Shown: positions 1 to 11,852 of the stretch, in pieces | Position numbering within the stretch: the first letter of the stretch is position 1 | Layout of the letters: each line of letters opens with the position of its first letter | Source: Stercorarius parasiticus | Taxonomy: Eukaryota > Chordata > Aves > Charadriiformes > Stercorariidae | NCBI GenBank assembly: GCA_013396915.1 | Contig: VWZL01002012.1 | Span: forward strand, 744,001-808,000 | DNA length: 64,000 nucleotides | Direction: 5' to 3' | Notes under the pieces: generated by a model | What the model saw: only the letters and a program-made list of their open reading frames with translations | What the model was told of the DNA's origin: nothing | Databases searched by the model: none | Position numbers and translations under genes: made by a program

Positions 1-3000
1 CTGCTGAAGTATCGGTCATGCTTTCCTGCCTCGGGGCTGCAGCTATTTAGGAGTTACCTGTGCTTTGGTGGGTAAGGAGGTATGTCTTTCTGCTTTAGCT
101 TATTAAACCAGTCTACAGTTTAGGCTATCATTTGCTTCTTATGTGGTGCAAAAAAATGCATGCCGCAAAGTTAACTTCTAAAGTCATTGATTTGCGTTTT
201 TAAACCACTGCCATTTTTAGCATCTATTATCAATGTTCTTAGTAATGGCATATTAAGTCTTCACTGTGACACATTGTGTCCAAGCAAGGTGATCTCTTTG
301 TTAGGCATTTTGATAGAGTCACAAGCAAAGAAGATTGTATTACTTTTATCTCAGGAAAGGAATACGATCACCTACTCCAAACTCAAATACATATGGATAG
401 ATTTTTCCTATATTTTTTTCAAGTTGAGGCTAGATGTGGAAGAAATAGAGGAGAGAATATCAGAGGGAGTAGGGCAAGTTTCACAATTCAAATATAAGAA
501 GCTTAACTATATTGGTATTAGGAAAAATATTAGGAAAACAATTGTTATATAAACATTGTAGAAAGTTAAAGAACGTGGTACTGGTTTTTCAGCTAAGTCT
601 CACTGTTCAAAAGTTCACCTGGACTTCTAGAGAATTTAACCAGCTAGAAGTATGCCTGAAGGCCCCAAAATTTCATCCCCTTTCTTCTGAAAGGAGACAG
701 CAATTGAAACAGAGGAAGAGTTTCTGCAGTCTTCCACTGGGCCTTTCTTGGAGAAATGGTCTCGCTCTGGTCTTTAGGACAGTTACAAGGTACTACTTTC
801 TGCACGAGTGAGGCCAAAGTGGTTATCTAGGAAATCTGAATGTGATTTTAATTGTAGCTTTTATTATTGGAACAGCTGTAACCAAGATTGTAACAGTCAA
901 TTATATATGGAGCTTTATTGGCAAAGGGTGTTTAATATTAAACAATCACTGCTAACCGTGAACATACCTGATATAATAATGAACTTTATTTGGAAGATCA
1001 GCGTAAGATAAAGGAGTTAAATTTAGCTGTACAGCCTGTAACAATAACACAAGGGGATATCGTGAATTCATTTTATTTGGAAACAGAAAACTCTGAATGT
1101 TGTTAGATTATCTTTTTGAGAGCATAAAGTAAATGTTTGGTAACCAGAGATTTGTATTGCTGGAGAGAATCACTTTCACTAAAGCTACAGTAACCGAATG
1201 TTTAAATGTGCAGGGCTGAACTGTCAAAGCACGTAACAACATCTTTAAATAAAAAGGAAGCGGCAACAGCTGCCTTTATCAGTGTCCTCCTCTGACAACT
1301 GCTTACGGTTAAATTCTGTTCCCGTTGAAGTCAGTGGGGAATCTCCTGGTAACCTGCAGTGATTCATGGCATGGACCTTACCAGGGGAAAAAGGTGATGT
1401 CCCAAAGCACCAAGAAAGGCACGCTGCTGTCCCACAGCACAGGAGCTGTTTACGCCCTGCAGAGTGATATTGCCGACCTGCAGCATTCAGAATTGTGGCT
1501 CGAGTCCCTTGCAAGAGCCACGTCGAAGACAAAAGCCTTATCCCCCCCAGGAGACGTTTTTTCAGTCTTCCAGTTCTAAGTCACTGGTCATCTTTGGCAG
1601 TTTTAATACCTAGGTTTTCATCTTAACCAAAGGCTCAGAAAACCACTTATGCTATTTTTAGTTTTTTTAATTAAAGCTGACAATCTGCGATAACCAATGG
1701 TAGGCTCAAATCAGAAAGGCTCATGTGGCAAAATCTGCCCTGACCCCACAGCTATGAAGCACTGAGAAAGTAAATGTGGGCTGGGCCATATTCATGGTAC
1801 AGCCGGGTTTTTTTGTTGTTTTTTTATTTTATTTTATTTTAACTTTATATTTGCGTCTGGCTGTGTGGGCTCTTTGGCCGAAAGCGTAGTCCCGGTGCAA
1901 GCGAGGAGGCAGGATGGGAAGTGCCCATGGGATGCAGGGACGAGGCAGGTTGCCCTGGGCATCCCTGGGACCCCTGCGGTGGGTTTTACCTGCACCCATC
2001 GCCCGGACCCCACTTCCACGCTGGCAGGAGGACAAGCCACATCTCCTCTTTTCAGTCTCATTTGTTCAATTCTCGGAGGCTGAACTGGGAGCCAGCGTTT
2101 TGAATTCGTATTTGGGCTTGGGTCTTTCTCTTCAGTCCCACTCTCCCTCTGATTGCCACTGTTGGGACCCGATGGACCAATATTCTGCAAACAGAGGGTG
2201 TCTTTATCAGCATGTATACTGAAATACTCCAACCAGAGCTCCCTCCTGCTTCTCGGTTTCCAAAATGCAGCTCAAATTCTTAATTGGGTAACCTGAACTT
2301 CTCTGTAATCTACATATCAGTGTGTGTGGATGTAATGGACATGTCAGTGCTGTGTACAGTAACACTTTTAAGTCATATAATGGTCCTGTTCATGAGAAGA
2401 ATAAACACACCATGCAATTTAACTGCAAACTGGGGGGATACAGAGGAGAATGGTCGCTGAAAGGTTATCTACAATGTAAAAGAAGTTATTTTCCTTTTGC
2501 AGATTTTGGGGGTGATCTGCAGCAGCAGTATTCACCTTAATTTTGAGAATTGATGGTCTAATCATGTCATCTGAATGGTGGGGGGAAAGGAAAGGAAATG
2601 GAGAGAATTTCTTCTTGCAAGCACTTTTCAGCTTTTAAGAGGCTTTTGTGTCGCCTGTGCAAGCCCACAATTGGATATTGCAGAGTAGAGTACCTTTATG
2701 CAGAGAAAAGGATTAGGAAAAAACCCCAAAGGTGTGAAATATAACAAAAGGCAGTATTTGGAATTGCAGTGTTACGAGACACAGCTGAAGTCAATGGGAG
2801 TTTGATCCATGAAAGCACAGCAGGAACGCGCCATATATAGGAAAGCACAATCTGTCAAAATTAAATGTGTAGTTTATGGTATGCTTTTTGTTTGAAATAA
2901 CATATTACCTCCTATTTATAGTAAAGCAGACTAAACAGTTCTATATGTCTGCATTTAAGGTTTTCAGACAGAGAGTAAGGGCACCTTTTACCTGGAAATT

Positions 3001-4790
3001 GTAGAGTCAGAGCTCAAAATTGTTAGCAGTGATATAAATGAATACCTGTGATTTTACAGGCATATAAATCTCAAGCTTCTGCTTACATAGCCCCGTGCCG
3101 TCTGCAGTATTGGCTGGATCTGAAGATCACTGCTGGAGGACTACTAGGAAACAAATGAACTCGCAATGCATAGCATCTTAAAGGAAACTATAAATGGGAT
3201 AGGTCAAGGACTAGGCATGTAAGCGACAGGAAAAAAATCTTCCTTTTAGTTTATACAACTCCTGCTTCCATGTCTGTGCAGATTCCTAATAAGGAATAGT
3301 AACTTTTCAAGGCACTAGGCCTGTACATATTTCCTGACCTTATAATTCTCACAGTTCTAGACATTCCAAGGTAGGGGGTCATTCAGACAGAGTTGTAATT
3401 TCTTGTGCATATTTATTTCCAAAGTATCTTTTGCATAGTTTCCCAGTGAAATCATGTGCTGGGGCTGGGGAATGCTAAATAGGTTATTTTTCAAGCTTGC
3501 ATATAAAGGGCCTGTCAAAGTGGACTGTTTTGGACTTATCAAGTAAAAGTGCCAGAGCCAAACCATGATGTTTGTAGCTTGTCCTTCCCAACCCCGTTAC
3601 AAGCTGGGCTCCCAACCTTCCGACGGGAGGTGATGTGAGAAGGTTAAGGAGCTCTGGTTTTGTTTGGTGAGGATTTTAACGATGATAAAAGTCTTGAAAG
3701 CGTACGTTGGCTCAAGAGGAATGTGACCTGAGCCTTCCCCAAAAAACTACATTTTTTTAACCCTTCGGCTTTAGATTTGTGCTCCTTTTTCTTCCCATTC
3801 CATAAATAAACACAGGACAAATTTTAGGGGGAAAAAGGTTGTAGAAGCCCAGCCTCTCTGTAAATAACCTTAACTGGCTGTGAAAGCACGTTTTGAATTT
3901 GTCTTCCCAGTCCTTCACAACATATACTTTTTTTTTGAAGCAATTACATTTATCTGATCAAAGAATTAAAATACATGAGGGACCAGCCAGGCCATTATGA
4001 ATTTCGAATATTCATTTCTCAAAATCCATCAGCCAAGCAGCAGCTAGAAGTTATCTGCTGTCTGAAAGAGGTTTACATGAAGTATTTGTCTGGCCATTTT
4101 CAAAACCAAAAAAAATCTGTGCTAAAAAGCCTGCAGATAATGTATTCATCAAGGAGAAGCCAAACTTGAGAGGAGAGAGTTTGCCCTCAATGCTGCGTAT
4201 GTCCTGCTCAAAGCAGCAGTGAGAAAGGTTAGTCAGACCTCAGCTTTTATCAAGATGCGTCTAACTAATCTAAATTGAAATGTGGGTGCTTTCTTTCTGA
4301 ACTCCAAAAGCATGCCATGCATTTGGGACCGAGGTTTTCAAGCTCTTGTTGAAAAGTGAGTGTAGACTTTCTGCTTGCAAAAATTCCTGTGCAAAAAAAT
4401 CTAAGCTTTTTCTAAGCAGTTGAAAAGAATGGCAAGGGGAAGATCCCGTGGAAATTGGGAGTGTTTTCACAGATTGCTGGTGACAGTAAGTATCGTTTTA
4501 TAAAACACCAGTTAGGCTGCATATGACATATGGAGACAATTTCTGCCTCAGCTATATTTACCTTTCCCTTTGATCTAATGGGAACAGCTCATGTATATTG
4601 AGGCAGAGCTTGGTCTACAGTATCCTGTTTGGTTTGTGTATTGGAAGACGTTTGGACCAGCTAAGTTGACACGTGCCGTTGTAACTGGGAGGGCAAGGTT
4701 GTGCAGTGAGCCTGATTTAGTCATGTGGAGGGACAGTTACGAGGTGATATGAGTGAAATGCATGAAGTGCTGCCTTTTTCCTTTATCATT
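1..4790. other. non-coding stretch, no gene recognised
   Basis: The sequence is AT-rich and has only short, unrelated open frames on both strands. A slightly GC-richer patch lies at about 1860-2060. None of the translations resembles a known family, and no splice-bounded frame stands out. The only clear internal structure is the TTTTA-type repeat listed separately. Confidence 0.6.
1808..1841. repeat. (TTTTA)n-like low-complexity tract
   Basis: A T-rich run passes into repeated TTTTA units. It is a simple repeat with no sign of an attached retroelement. Confidence 0.7.
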
Positions 4791-4905
4791 AGAGAATCAT
4801 TGAAATGTAAGACTGGAAGGAAACTCCATAGGCCATATATTCTGTTCTCCTGCTGGAAGGCAGGATCAATTATACAGCCATCCCTGGCAGCCATTTAAGT
4901 AAAAT
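4791..4905 (-). mobile_element. CR1: old CR1 LINE, 3' tail fragment
   Basis: Read on the plus strand, the block opens with a diverged form of the inverted CR1 3' end (AGAATCATTGAAATGTAAGA). It continues through a GACTGGAAGG segment, a CCTGCTGGAAGGCAGGATCAA segment and CATCCCTGGCAG, in the order found in the reverse complement of amniote CR1 3' ends. The element therefore lies on the minus strand and is cut off at its 5' side near 4905, where similarity fades. The many differences from young avian CR1 suggest an old insertion. It has no coding capacity. The exact 5' limit is uncertain by tens of bases. Confidence 0.7.
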
Positions 4906-7092
4906 ATTACTGGAATGAAGAGATATTCTTTATATTTAGAAGGAGGGAATACTGCCAGCACAGTTAGTTAGTTACCTTCTGGAAAAAAAGAAGAAGAAGA
5001 AAAAAAAAACATAAAAGAGAGGTTATTCCTGCTCTCTAAGAGTTATCATTCAAATTAGTTTGATGATTTGCTTGGGATCATTGGAGAAGCCTGACTAGAA
5101 GATATAAGTGGAACGTAAGACAGGATATGTGGAAGTGAAAAATAAGGAGGTATGATCACAGAAAGGCAAGGGAACAGGTTGAATAGGTTTCCGGTTGAGG
5201 TGGTGACTCCAAAGGCCATAGTATATTTAGGCAACATCTGAATGAGCATGTGGAATTCAAAAATACAAAGAGCTGTGGATTGTATTTTTGAGCTTTGAAT
5301 TACCTGGTGTCTCTTTCAAAGGTTAGAAGTGAGATTTTACATAGCTTGCCCCCCTTTTGTGTGTGTACATGGGTTTGCTTACACAGCACTGGCTTTACTC
5401 CTCCTGAACCGAAAAGGCGAATAATTTTGATATTTGTTCAAAAATAAGTTGTAAATTTCTTAAAGTAATGCAGGAAAGAGAGAAGAACAAATGGCATTGC
5501 ACCTCAGGTCCACGTGGATCCTGCTTGCCTACGCTGCAGTCCTATCACTGTAAGGCTCCCTGCCTGATTGTTGCAAGTTGTTTTTCTAAAGCCAGACCAT
5601 TTCATTGGACTTTCGACAGGGCTACAGTTTGCTCTGCTCTGCCCTTACGTGTAAAGACTACAATTATTTGCCGAGTGTTATTAGTCATTTATTTTATCAA
5701 TCTAATATTCTTATATTATACATCTTAATACCACCGTTAACTGTTTTGGGTCATTTCTTATTTGTATACCAGAAAACTGCTCCCAATGTTATTACTTATT
5801 GGTCATAATCAATTAGCGAAGTTTTTAGACTATGGCAGTCTTATATAAATACACTGGCAAAGTTCACCTCCTATGATTTCTGACAATTAAATTGTTCTGT
5901 CACTTTGGGACCTTCATTAATCTCAACTTGTCATCCTTGTTTATGCAGGTTATAATGGCCTGTGTGTGTAAGTGAAATGAGATGCTAAAAGCCCTTGGCT
6001 GTTTAACTCTTTGATGAAAGTCAAGCAGGAATATGTTGTTGAAGGGAAAAGTTGATTTTTTTTTTTCATCCCCCAAAATAGCACTGTGGAAATTATTGCA
6101 CTGTTTAATGACTAGCTATGAAATAAGCCAAGGCAAATTTTTACAGAGGGGTGAAGAAAACGGAGTTGACGGTACCGTTATCACAGCCCATTGTGCGTCT
6201 GCATGAGTGCACGTAGAAATAAAGATGTGGCAATGTAGATTACTTTCTCTTCCAGAAAAGTGCGATGAAGACCCCATGTTCCAACAGAGGAATCTAAAGG
6301 CCAGAGCTTTTCAGATAACTTTGCAGGATCGCTGTAACTCAGGTGAAGGACATGGCTAAAGTCTCTCAAAACTTTGAGATGGGAGTGTTATTAGTAGGCC
6401 CTTAGATTTGGGTAATTCTGGCAGACTGATTACTCGGAACCACTGCAGGCACACTTCTGAGGACTTTGAGAAGTGAAAGTCCATTTACAGAATTGAATTC
6501 AGTGTTTAGGTTCCTGGGGGAGTTTATAATTTTCTTCTTTATTAAATTAATCTCCTAGAATTCAAAGACCTGCTTTCTAATGTCTCCAAATGCCCTTTTC
6601 TCCATCTTTTAAGGTCTTAAAAGGCTTTCTAGAGTGGTCACTCTGCAGCACCAGCACCATTACTTGTATCAGCCTCAGGCAGAGCTCCTCACTGGTCCTT
6701 CCTCTTGAAGTGGCCTCTCACTTTCCAGCCCTGGGAACTACCATCAGCTCCTCACCTGGCACTACGCACCAAAGATGCAGGTACCTTTTATTCCATTCAG
6801 TTTGTCAAACCTAGTGTTTCCTCTTGGGCAAGTGCCTGCTGCAGTTGAAACCCAACCTAACAGATAGTGTTCTCATGTGCAACTGGAAATGAGGGGCCAG
6901 GTCAAAACACAGAGTGCGCTGTCCCATGGTGGCAAAGCTGGAGATGGAGCGCAGGTCTCCTGACCTGCTCAGAGCCTCCATCCACACGCAGCTGGCCAAG
7001 GTTAAATAGGAATAGCCTTACAGTAATCCATCTCAAATCTAAAAGGAGTGTAATTATATGCTATTCTCTGCACCCTGAGAAACATACGAGTG
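4906..7092. other. non-coding stretch, no gene recognised
   Basis: This is AT-rich sequence with an A/AAG purine run at about 4983-5010 and a GT-rich patch near 5357. The segment 6590-6990 is less AT-rich and has a few 60-90 codon open frames, but none resembles a known protein. It lies directly upstream of the L1-like relic. I could not recognise an endonuclease domain in it. Confidence 0.55.
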
Positions 7093-8195
7093 ACATCCTC
7101 TCTCTGAGCACTAATTATAATAATTCTTAGGCCAGAAAGAGATCCAGAACACTGCACAAATTATCACCCAATATCTTTAATAAATGTGGATGGTAAGTTA
7201 CTTGCAAAGGTGCTGGTTAATAATCTGGAACACATATTCCCAGACCTAATTCATTTCAGTCAGGTGGGATTTATTAGGAATTAGACTGTCATGCAGTAGT
7301 ATGATACAACTCTTCAGTACAGTAAGTTCATACAGAAGCAAAGAAGAAAGCTGGTGCATCTCATGGTGATGTAAATGACTTCAACCATACAGAGACAGAC
7401 TATTTCTGACTCTCCTAAATGTTCACCTATGGACAACTCTTTGACACTGTACAGCAAAAGCCAGCGGCACCAGCCAATCCATTGTAAAAAAGCCGATGTC
7501 GGTGGTTAATGGCCAGACTTCCCAAGTTACAGAAAGGAGAAATGGCAGAGCTGCTCTCCCATTTCTACTTGATCCAGAGTTCACATCATAACTGCTTTTC
7601 TTTTTTCTTTTATGGGATTAATTTATAAAGAAAACCAAATCCCAAGTGCCTCAAGGATGCCCATTTTGGATGTGGCTGCCTTTTGTTATTGCCTAGAGAG
7701 GAAACAAAGTGATGGGCTCCCACCAAAGATGCCTCAGTGTGTGTACCTAAAGTTCAGTAGGATAAATGCAAGTCTTGGAGGCAAACTGCCAGATGTTATT
7801 TGTCGAAGCTGCCTCTAGGCTGCTCTGAAGCATACCAACACATGTGTCAGGGCAGAATGAGAGTCAGGGCAACTTTCCAATTTTTCTTGCTCCCAGAGGC
7901 TCTCCAGGGGAAGTTGAGTTTAGGAACAGAGAAACAAAGACCATGCAAATGGGAGATTGGTATATTTGAGGTTCTAATGCTGAGGCAATTATAAAGCATT
8001 GTATATGTAATTTCACCTTACATTTTGAACACAAAACAATATACCTGTCTTTCTAGATACTGCAGCATGTGGTGAGGTGCATAAATCAGATGCAAATGCT
8101 AGTGCTTGCTCCTGAAGCTGTGGGGCCAGCATTACTGCTTCTGCTCTGACAATGCCAGCTGATCATATACTTTGGGAATGAGGTAAAGCTTTAAC
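7093..8195 (+). mobile_element. decayed L1/Tx1-clade LINE ORF2 relic
   Basis: Translated pieces in three frames follow the order of an L1-clade ORF2 protein. At 7093-7281 a finger-domain segment reads IILRPERDPEHC, then NYHPISLINVDGKLLAK and HFSQVGFIRN, matching the clade's pattern around RPISLxNxDxKxLAKxLxxRL...DQVGFIxGR. At 7356-7480 another frame gives D-x-x-x-D-F-x-x-x-E-x-D-Y-F, where palm motif A belongs, then QQKPAA. At 7499-7580 a third frame gives VVNGQTSQ followed by a diverged RGTRQGCPLSP-like stretch. A thumb-like segment lies at about 7800-7994 and a C-terminal CGAS...ADHILWE segment at 8116-8190. In-frame stops (for example 7105-7107 and 7282-7284) and frameshifts show it is dead. 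The YADD box is not intact. The span is shorter than expected, so internal deletions are likely. CR1, L2 and RTE fit the ISLINVD...QVGFI signature less well. The outer limits are uncertain. Confidence 0.72.
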
Positions 8196-9604
8196 GGGCC
8201 TTTTGAAATAGACCTTTTAAAAGCTGCACTGGATTCTACTCAAGAGCACGCTAAGAAACATTTGAGTTTAGCCAGTTCATTTCCACCCACTGCCTTCGTA
8301 CATACATATAAAATAAACAGACTGAAGCATTTGTAGTATTGGTTGCAAAAGTAAGTGATTCATCCTACAAAAGAGAAAAACACTTGCCCAAATAAACATT
8401 ACATAGTGGTGAAGCACTGTTCTTGAAGTATCAACCCCACAAAGATGCTATTGCTTATATTCTTCTTACATTATCATCTTTCCATGAACAGGCAGTTTGC
8501 TTAGACTGATATCTATGGGGAAAGTCTATTTTTAGCATGTGTTTGTACATTGGCCAGTATAGCCAGATGCTGATGTCTAATGCTTGCCTATCGAAAGTGA
8601 AAAGACAGAAGTGAATGTAGTTTAAGAAAGGAACTTTCAAAAAAGTTTACTATACAATGCAAAGGGAGGATATTTAGTTCCTAACCTCCATTTCTTCTCA
8701 ATAAGATGTAGCATTAAAGAGATTACATTGATGTATTCCTTTTTTTTTTTTACACGCTCTTGCACCTTTACCTTAGTAACATTCTCCATCTTAATGTTGG
8801 CATCAGACACTTTTGGTACTACGTAAATTCCATTTAGTACACAATTATGCACAGCCAGAAGGTTGCATAAATAAATTCTCATCAGTTTTGCACGTGAATC
8901 CTGAAATGAGTACACCTCAAGACCTGTAAACTGATTAATTGTACCAGGACCGCTTAACTGGGGTGGGATTTTGCACTGAGCTCTTCCACTTCCAGGATGT
9001 GGTCTCTCGTGTTTGCAGGATATCGTGTCATCTTCTAGATGTATCCATATAGATCTGTGTATTAGGTATATCCGAAAACAATTAGCAGCCCTCCAGAAGT
9101 GGTGGCAGAGAGTGGAGCGCAGTGATGGTGCTCTCAGGAAGGGCAGTGGGGTCAGCTGAAGATGGGCAGTGGAGGCTTTCGCTCAATTCACAGTTCTTTA
9201 TGAGGCTCAGAGAATCACTGGAGGAGATTCTTTTTAAAACCTTGTTGAATGCGGTGTTCAAAATTGTATTTGTACGAACAAGGGCTTTGATGAAAAATGG
9301 AATTTTTTGTTTATGAAGAAGCAGTTTTCAAATTTTCATTAAAAAGAGGAAACTAGCACTTTCAAGTGAAAATTCCCAAGTTTTTTATGAATTTCTGGGG
9401 CATTTTGAAGATTAACTTGAAGAAAATAAGGATAAAATATAACTCACAAGTCGTTTATTTCTCGATTACAGCCATCTAATATCCTCAGTGTGTATAAGTC
9501 AGTTCAGTTTACCGATACCAGTTAAACAAAATGTGGCTTTAAAATCTCACAGTATATTTAAATGAAGTGAAAATATTTTCATTTTTTAAATGAGCAATCT
9601 CACA

Positions 9605-9614
9605 TAATTAATTA
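9605..9614. promoter_or_regulatory. homeodomain P2-type palindrome
   Basis: TAATTAATTA is a TAAT-N2-ATTA palindrome, the P2 class of site bound by paired-type homeodomain dimers. In such AT-rich DNA it may be chance. No binding evidence exists here. Confidence 0.2.
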
Positions 9615-9680
9615 GTTACAAGTTTTTCATAATCACTGAAATACAGGGACATAAAGAGGCCGGCTAATATGGATGTAAAG

Positions 9681-9790
9681 ACGTGTTTGTGTGTGTGTGG
9701 GCACCCACACATCTACGTATATGCAACACGCACGTTTGTATCCCCACACGTCAAAACACACACATACGTATATATACACACACATGCATA
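9681..9790. repeat. compound TG / CA / TA microsatellite
   Basis: A TG-rich arm (about 9684-9699) is followed after some 50 bases by a CA/TA-rich arm (about 9753-9786). The two arms are complementary in character, so a hairpin is possible. The repeat is interrupted and imperfect. Confidence 0.75.
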
Positions 9791-11829
9791 AAATCACTGA
9801 TTAAACTACTGGTGGCTACCTCTCCAGGCAAATAAGGCTCATAAATTGACACATTTTGCTTAATCTGTATGTAAAGCATGTTACACATCGCTGTTATAAT
9901 GCAGACATCTTAACTTTAAATGAGACGAAAACAAACATAAAATTAGCACTTTAGGGAACCCCCTGCCACTCAATTTGTGTTGGGTTTAACACCTTCTTAT
10001 TTTATATATCCTTCTACATAAACAGTTTTATATCAGCCCTTGATATGGTGCCTTCAAAGAATTAAATGTTGAGCTGTTTAAAAGCACTAATTAGCAGCTT
10101 TAATACAAAGGGGAGCATAGTTATTAGTAAAATCTTGTAAACCTAGAATACCCTTCGGGCCCAGACATTTGTGTGTGAAATAACTCAATAAAAATATTAT
10201 ATTGTTAATCACAAAAACCTTCAAGGGAAATGCTAAATCTGGGAAGAAATATAAACTGTACCTTTCCAAACAAAGGAGGAAAAGTGACCGTCCGCATTAA
10301 AGCAAAGCCATAAAATCCCAAGAAGAATATATTCATTGATAAAATGCAGCTTGTTTCCTTGTAAGGGTTTGTGCAATCTGTAACCTTATGCACGTACAAC
10401 AACAAACATACATTAATGGTGTTTAGTTTGAACACAGCTAGCCACATATTTATTAAATTAGCACTTCATTCCTTTCAATAACGTGCAACAATGGCAAGGC
10501 TTTTTCAAAAGGTAGCTTTTGGTAGTGGTATGATAGTATTTAAATCTATACAGTTCTTTGTGTACAATGCAAATTATATCCATGTATATGTATGTATGTA
10601 CTGTTAGAGATGTTTAGAAAGGCATTGGGATCGATCAGTTTTCTTTCTAGAAAACTATATACGTACACTTAATTTTGTTTGACAAATTTAAATTTATGCC
10701 TGACAGTGCTGAGGTCTGCTTCTTTCGGTACATCACATATGTTTTATGTTAATAGTTAATATTTATGAGGCAGGTAAATAATTATATTCTTAAATGTTTA
10801 AAAATTACACTAATTCCAACATTATTAAGGGGGTAGTGTTTCTAATTTATACAATGTGGTATAGCTGAGTGGCACTAGATAACAGAAGAAACATGCTTAA
10901 ATATGGAGAAAATCATTTGGCCGACAGCTAGTGCTTAAAAATAAAATGCTAAGAATCTCAGAATTTACAGATGCTAAAAAAAGACATAAGACATTGCTTT
11001 TACAGTTTATGAGTGATTTCATGAGATACAACTGAAGACTTTCACTTTAAAAAACTAACTTTCTGCTAGTGTTTCAGTGAAAGATGTTTGAACAGTACTT
11101 TTGATTTTAAATTTCAGAGGAAAAATTCTGAGGAACGTTACCCCTCTGAAATTATTATTATATAAGTTCTATATGCCATCATGCGGAATCGTTGTTTTCA
11201 TCTGGTATCAGCCTTTTCCTCACCTTTCCTGGGGAAAAGATTGGGGAAAAAAAAGCTGGGCAGGCATATTTTAACCGGTGTCATCATAATGATCATTTGC
11301 TGGTCTTAGTGGATTTTTATTTTTTTTAAAGGGAAAAATAAATAAGTATAGTTTCTAATATTTGCGTACAATTTTAAGTAGAAGTTTCTCCATAATGAAC
11401 AATATCTGTCCTTTCCGGCTACTATGAGAAACAGATTTATTCAAAGCCCTGGTATATTTGCTGTGAATATATTTTTAATGTATTTCTCTAACATGAAAGA
11501 GCTGGCCAGAGCGAAATTTTTTTTTTTTCATATGTCATGCTTTGCTTTTTATGGTGTTTTATGTTACAACCTAATTAGTATCTTACAGTGCCCTCGCATG
11601 TACTTAGGGTGTAGGGTTTCACTAAATACACTGAACGTTTTATTTTGGGGGACCTCCGTGACACACTCTAAGCAGTTTTAAGCAGGCTAAGAATATGTTT
11701 CCAGTCAATCAAGCCTCTAGAGATAGGTTCTCCACCTCTGGCTAATGCACTGCTATAAAACCTTCACCGTTTCTGACTGTGCGATACAGTCTGTTATTAA
11801 ACCCCTAAACGTGCACGGCCGCAGGATTC

Positions 11830-11852
11830 GGGAGGGCGGGGGGAGGAGAGGG
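11830..11852 (+). other. G-quadruplex motif
   Basis: Four G runs occur at 11830-11832, 11834-11836, 11838-11843 and 11850-11852, with loops of 1, 1 and 6 bases. This meets the usual G3+N1-7 rule. No promoter is recognised beside it. Confidence 0.5.

Noticed and set aside
809..832. miR-9-like GGTTATCTAG match
   Set aside because: Only the core decamer matches. The flanks do not match the mature miRNA and no hairpin partner is seen.
7612..7818. Independent 68-codon gene
   Set aside because: It overlaps the L1-like relic and fits better as part of its decayed ORF2.
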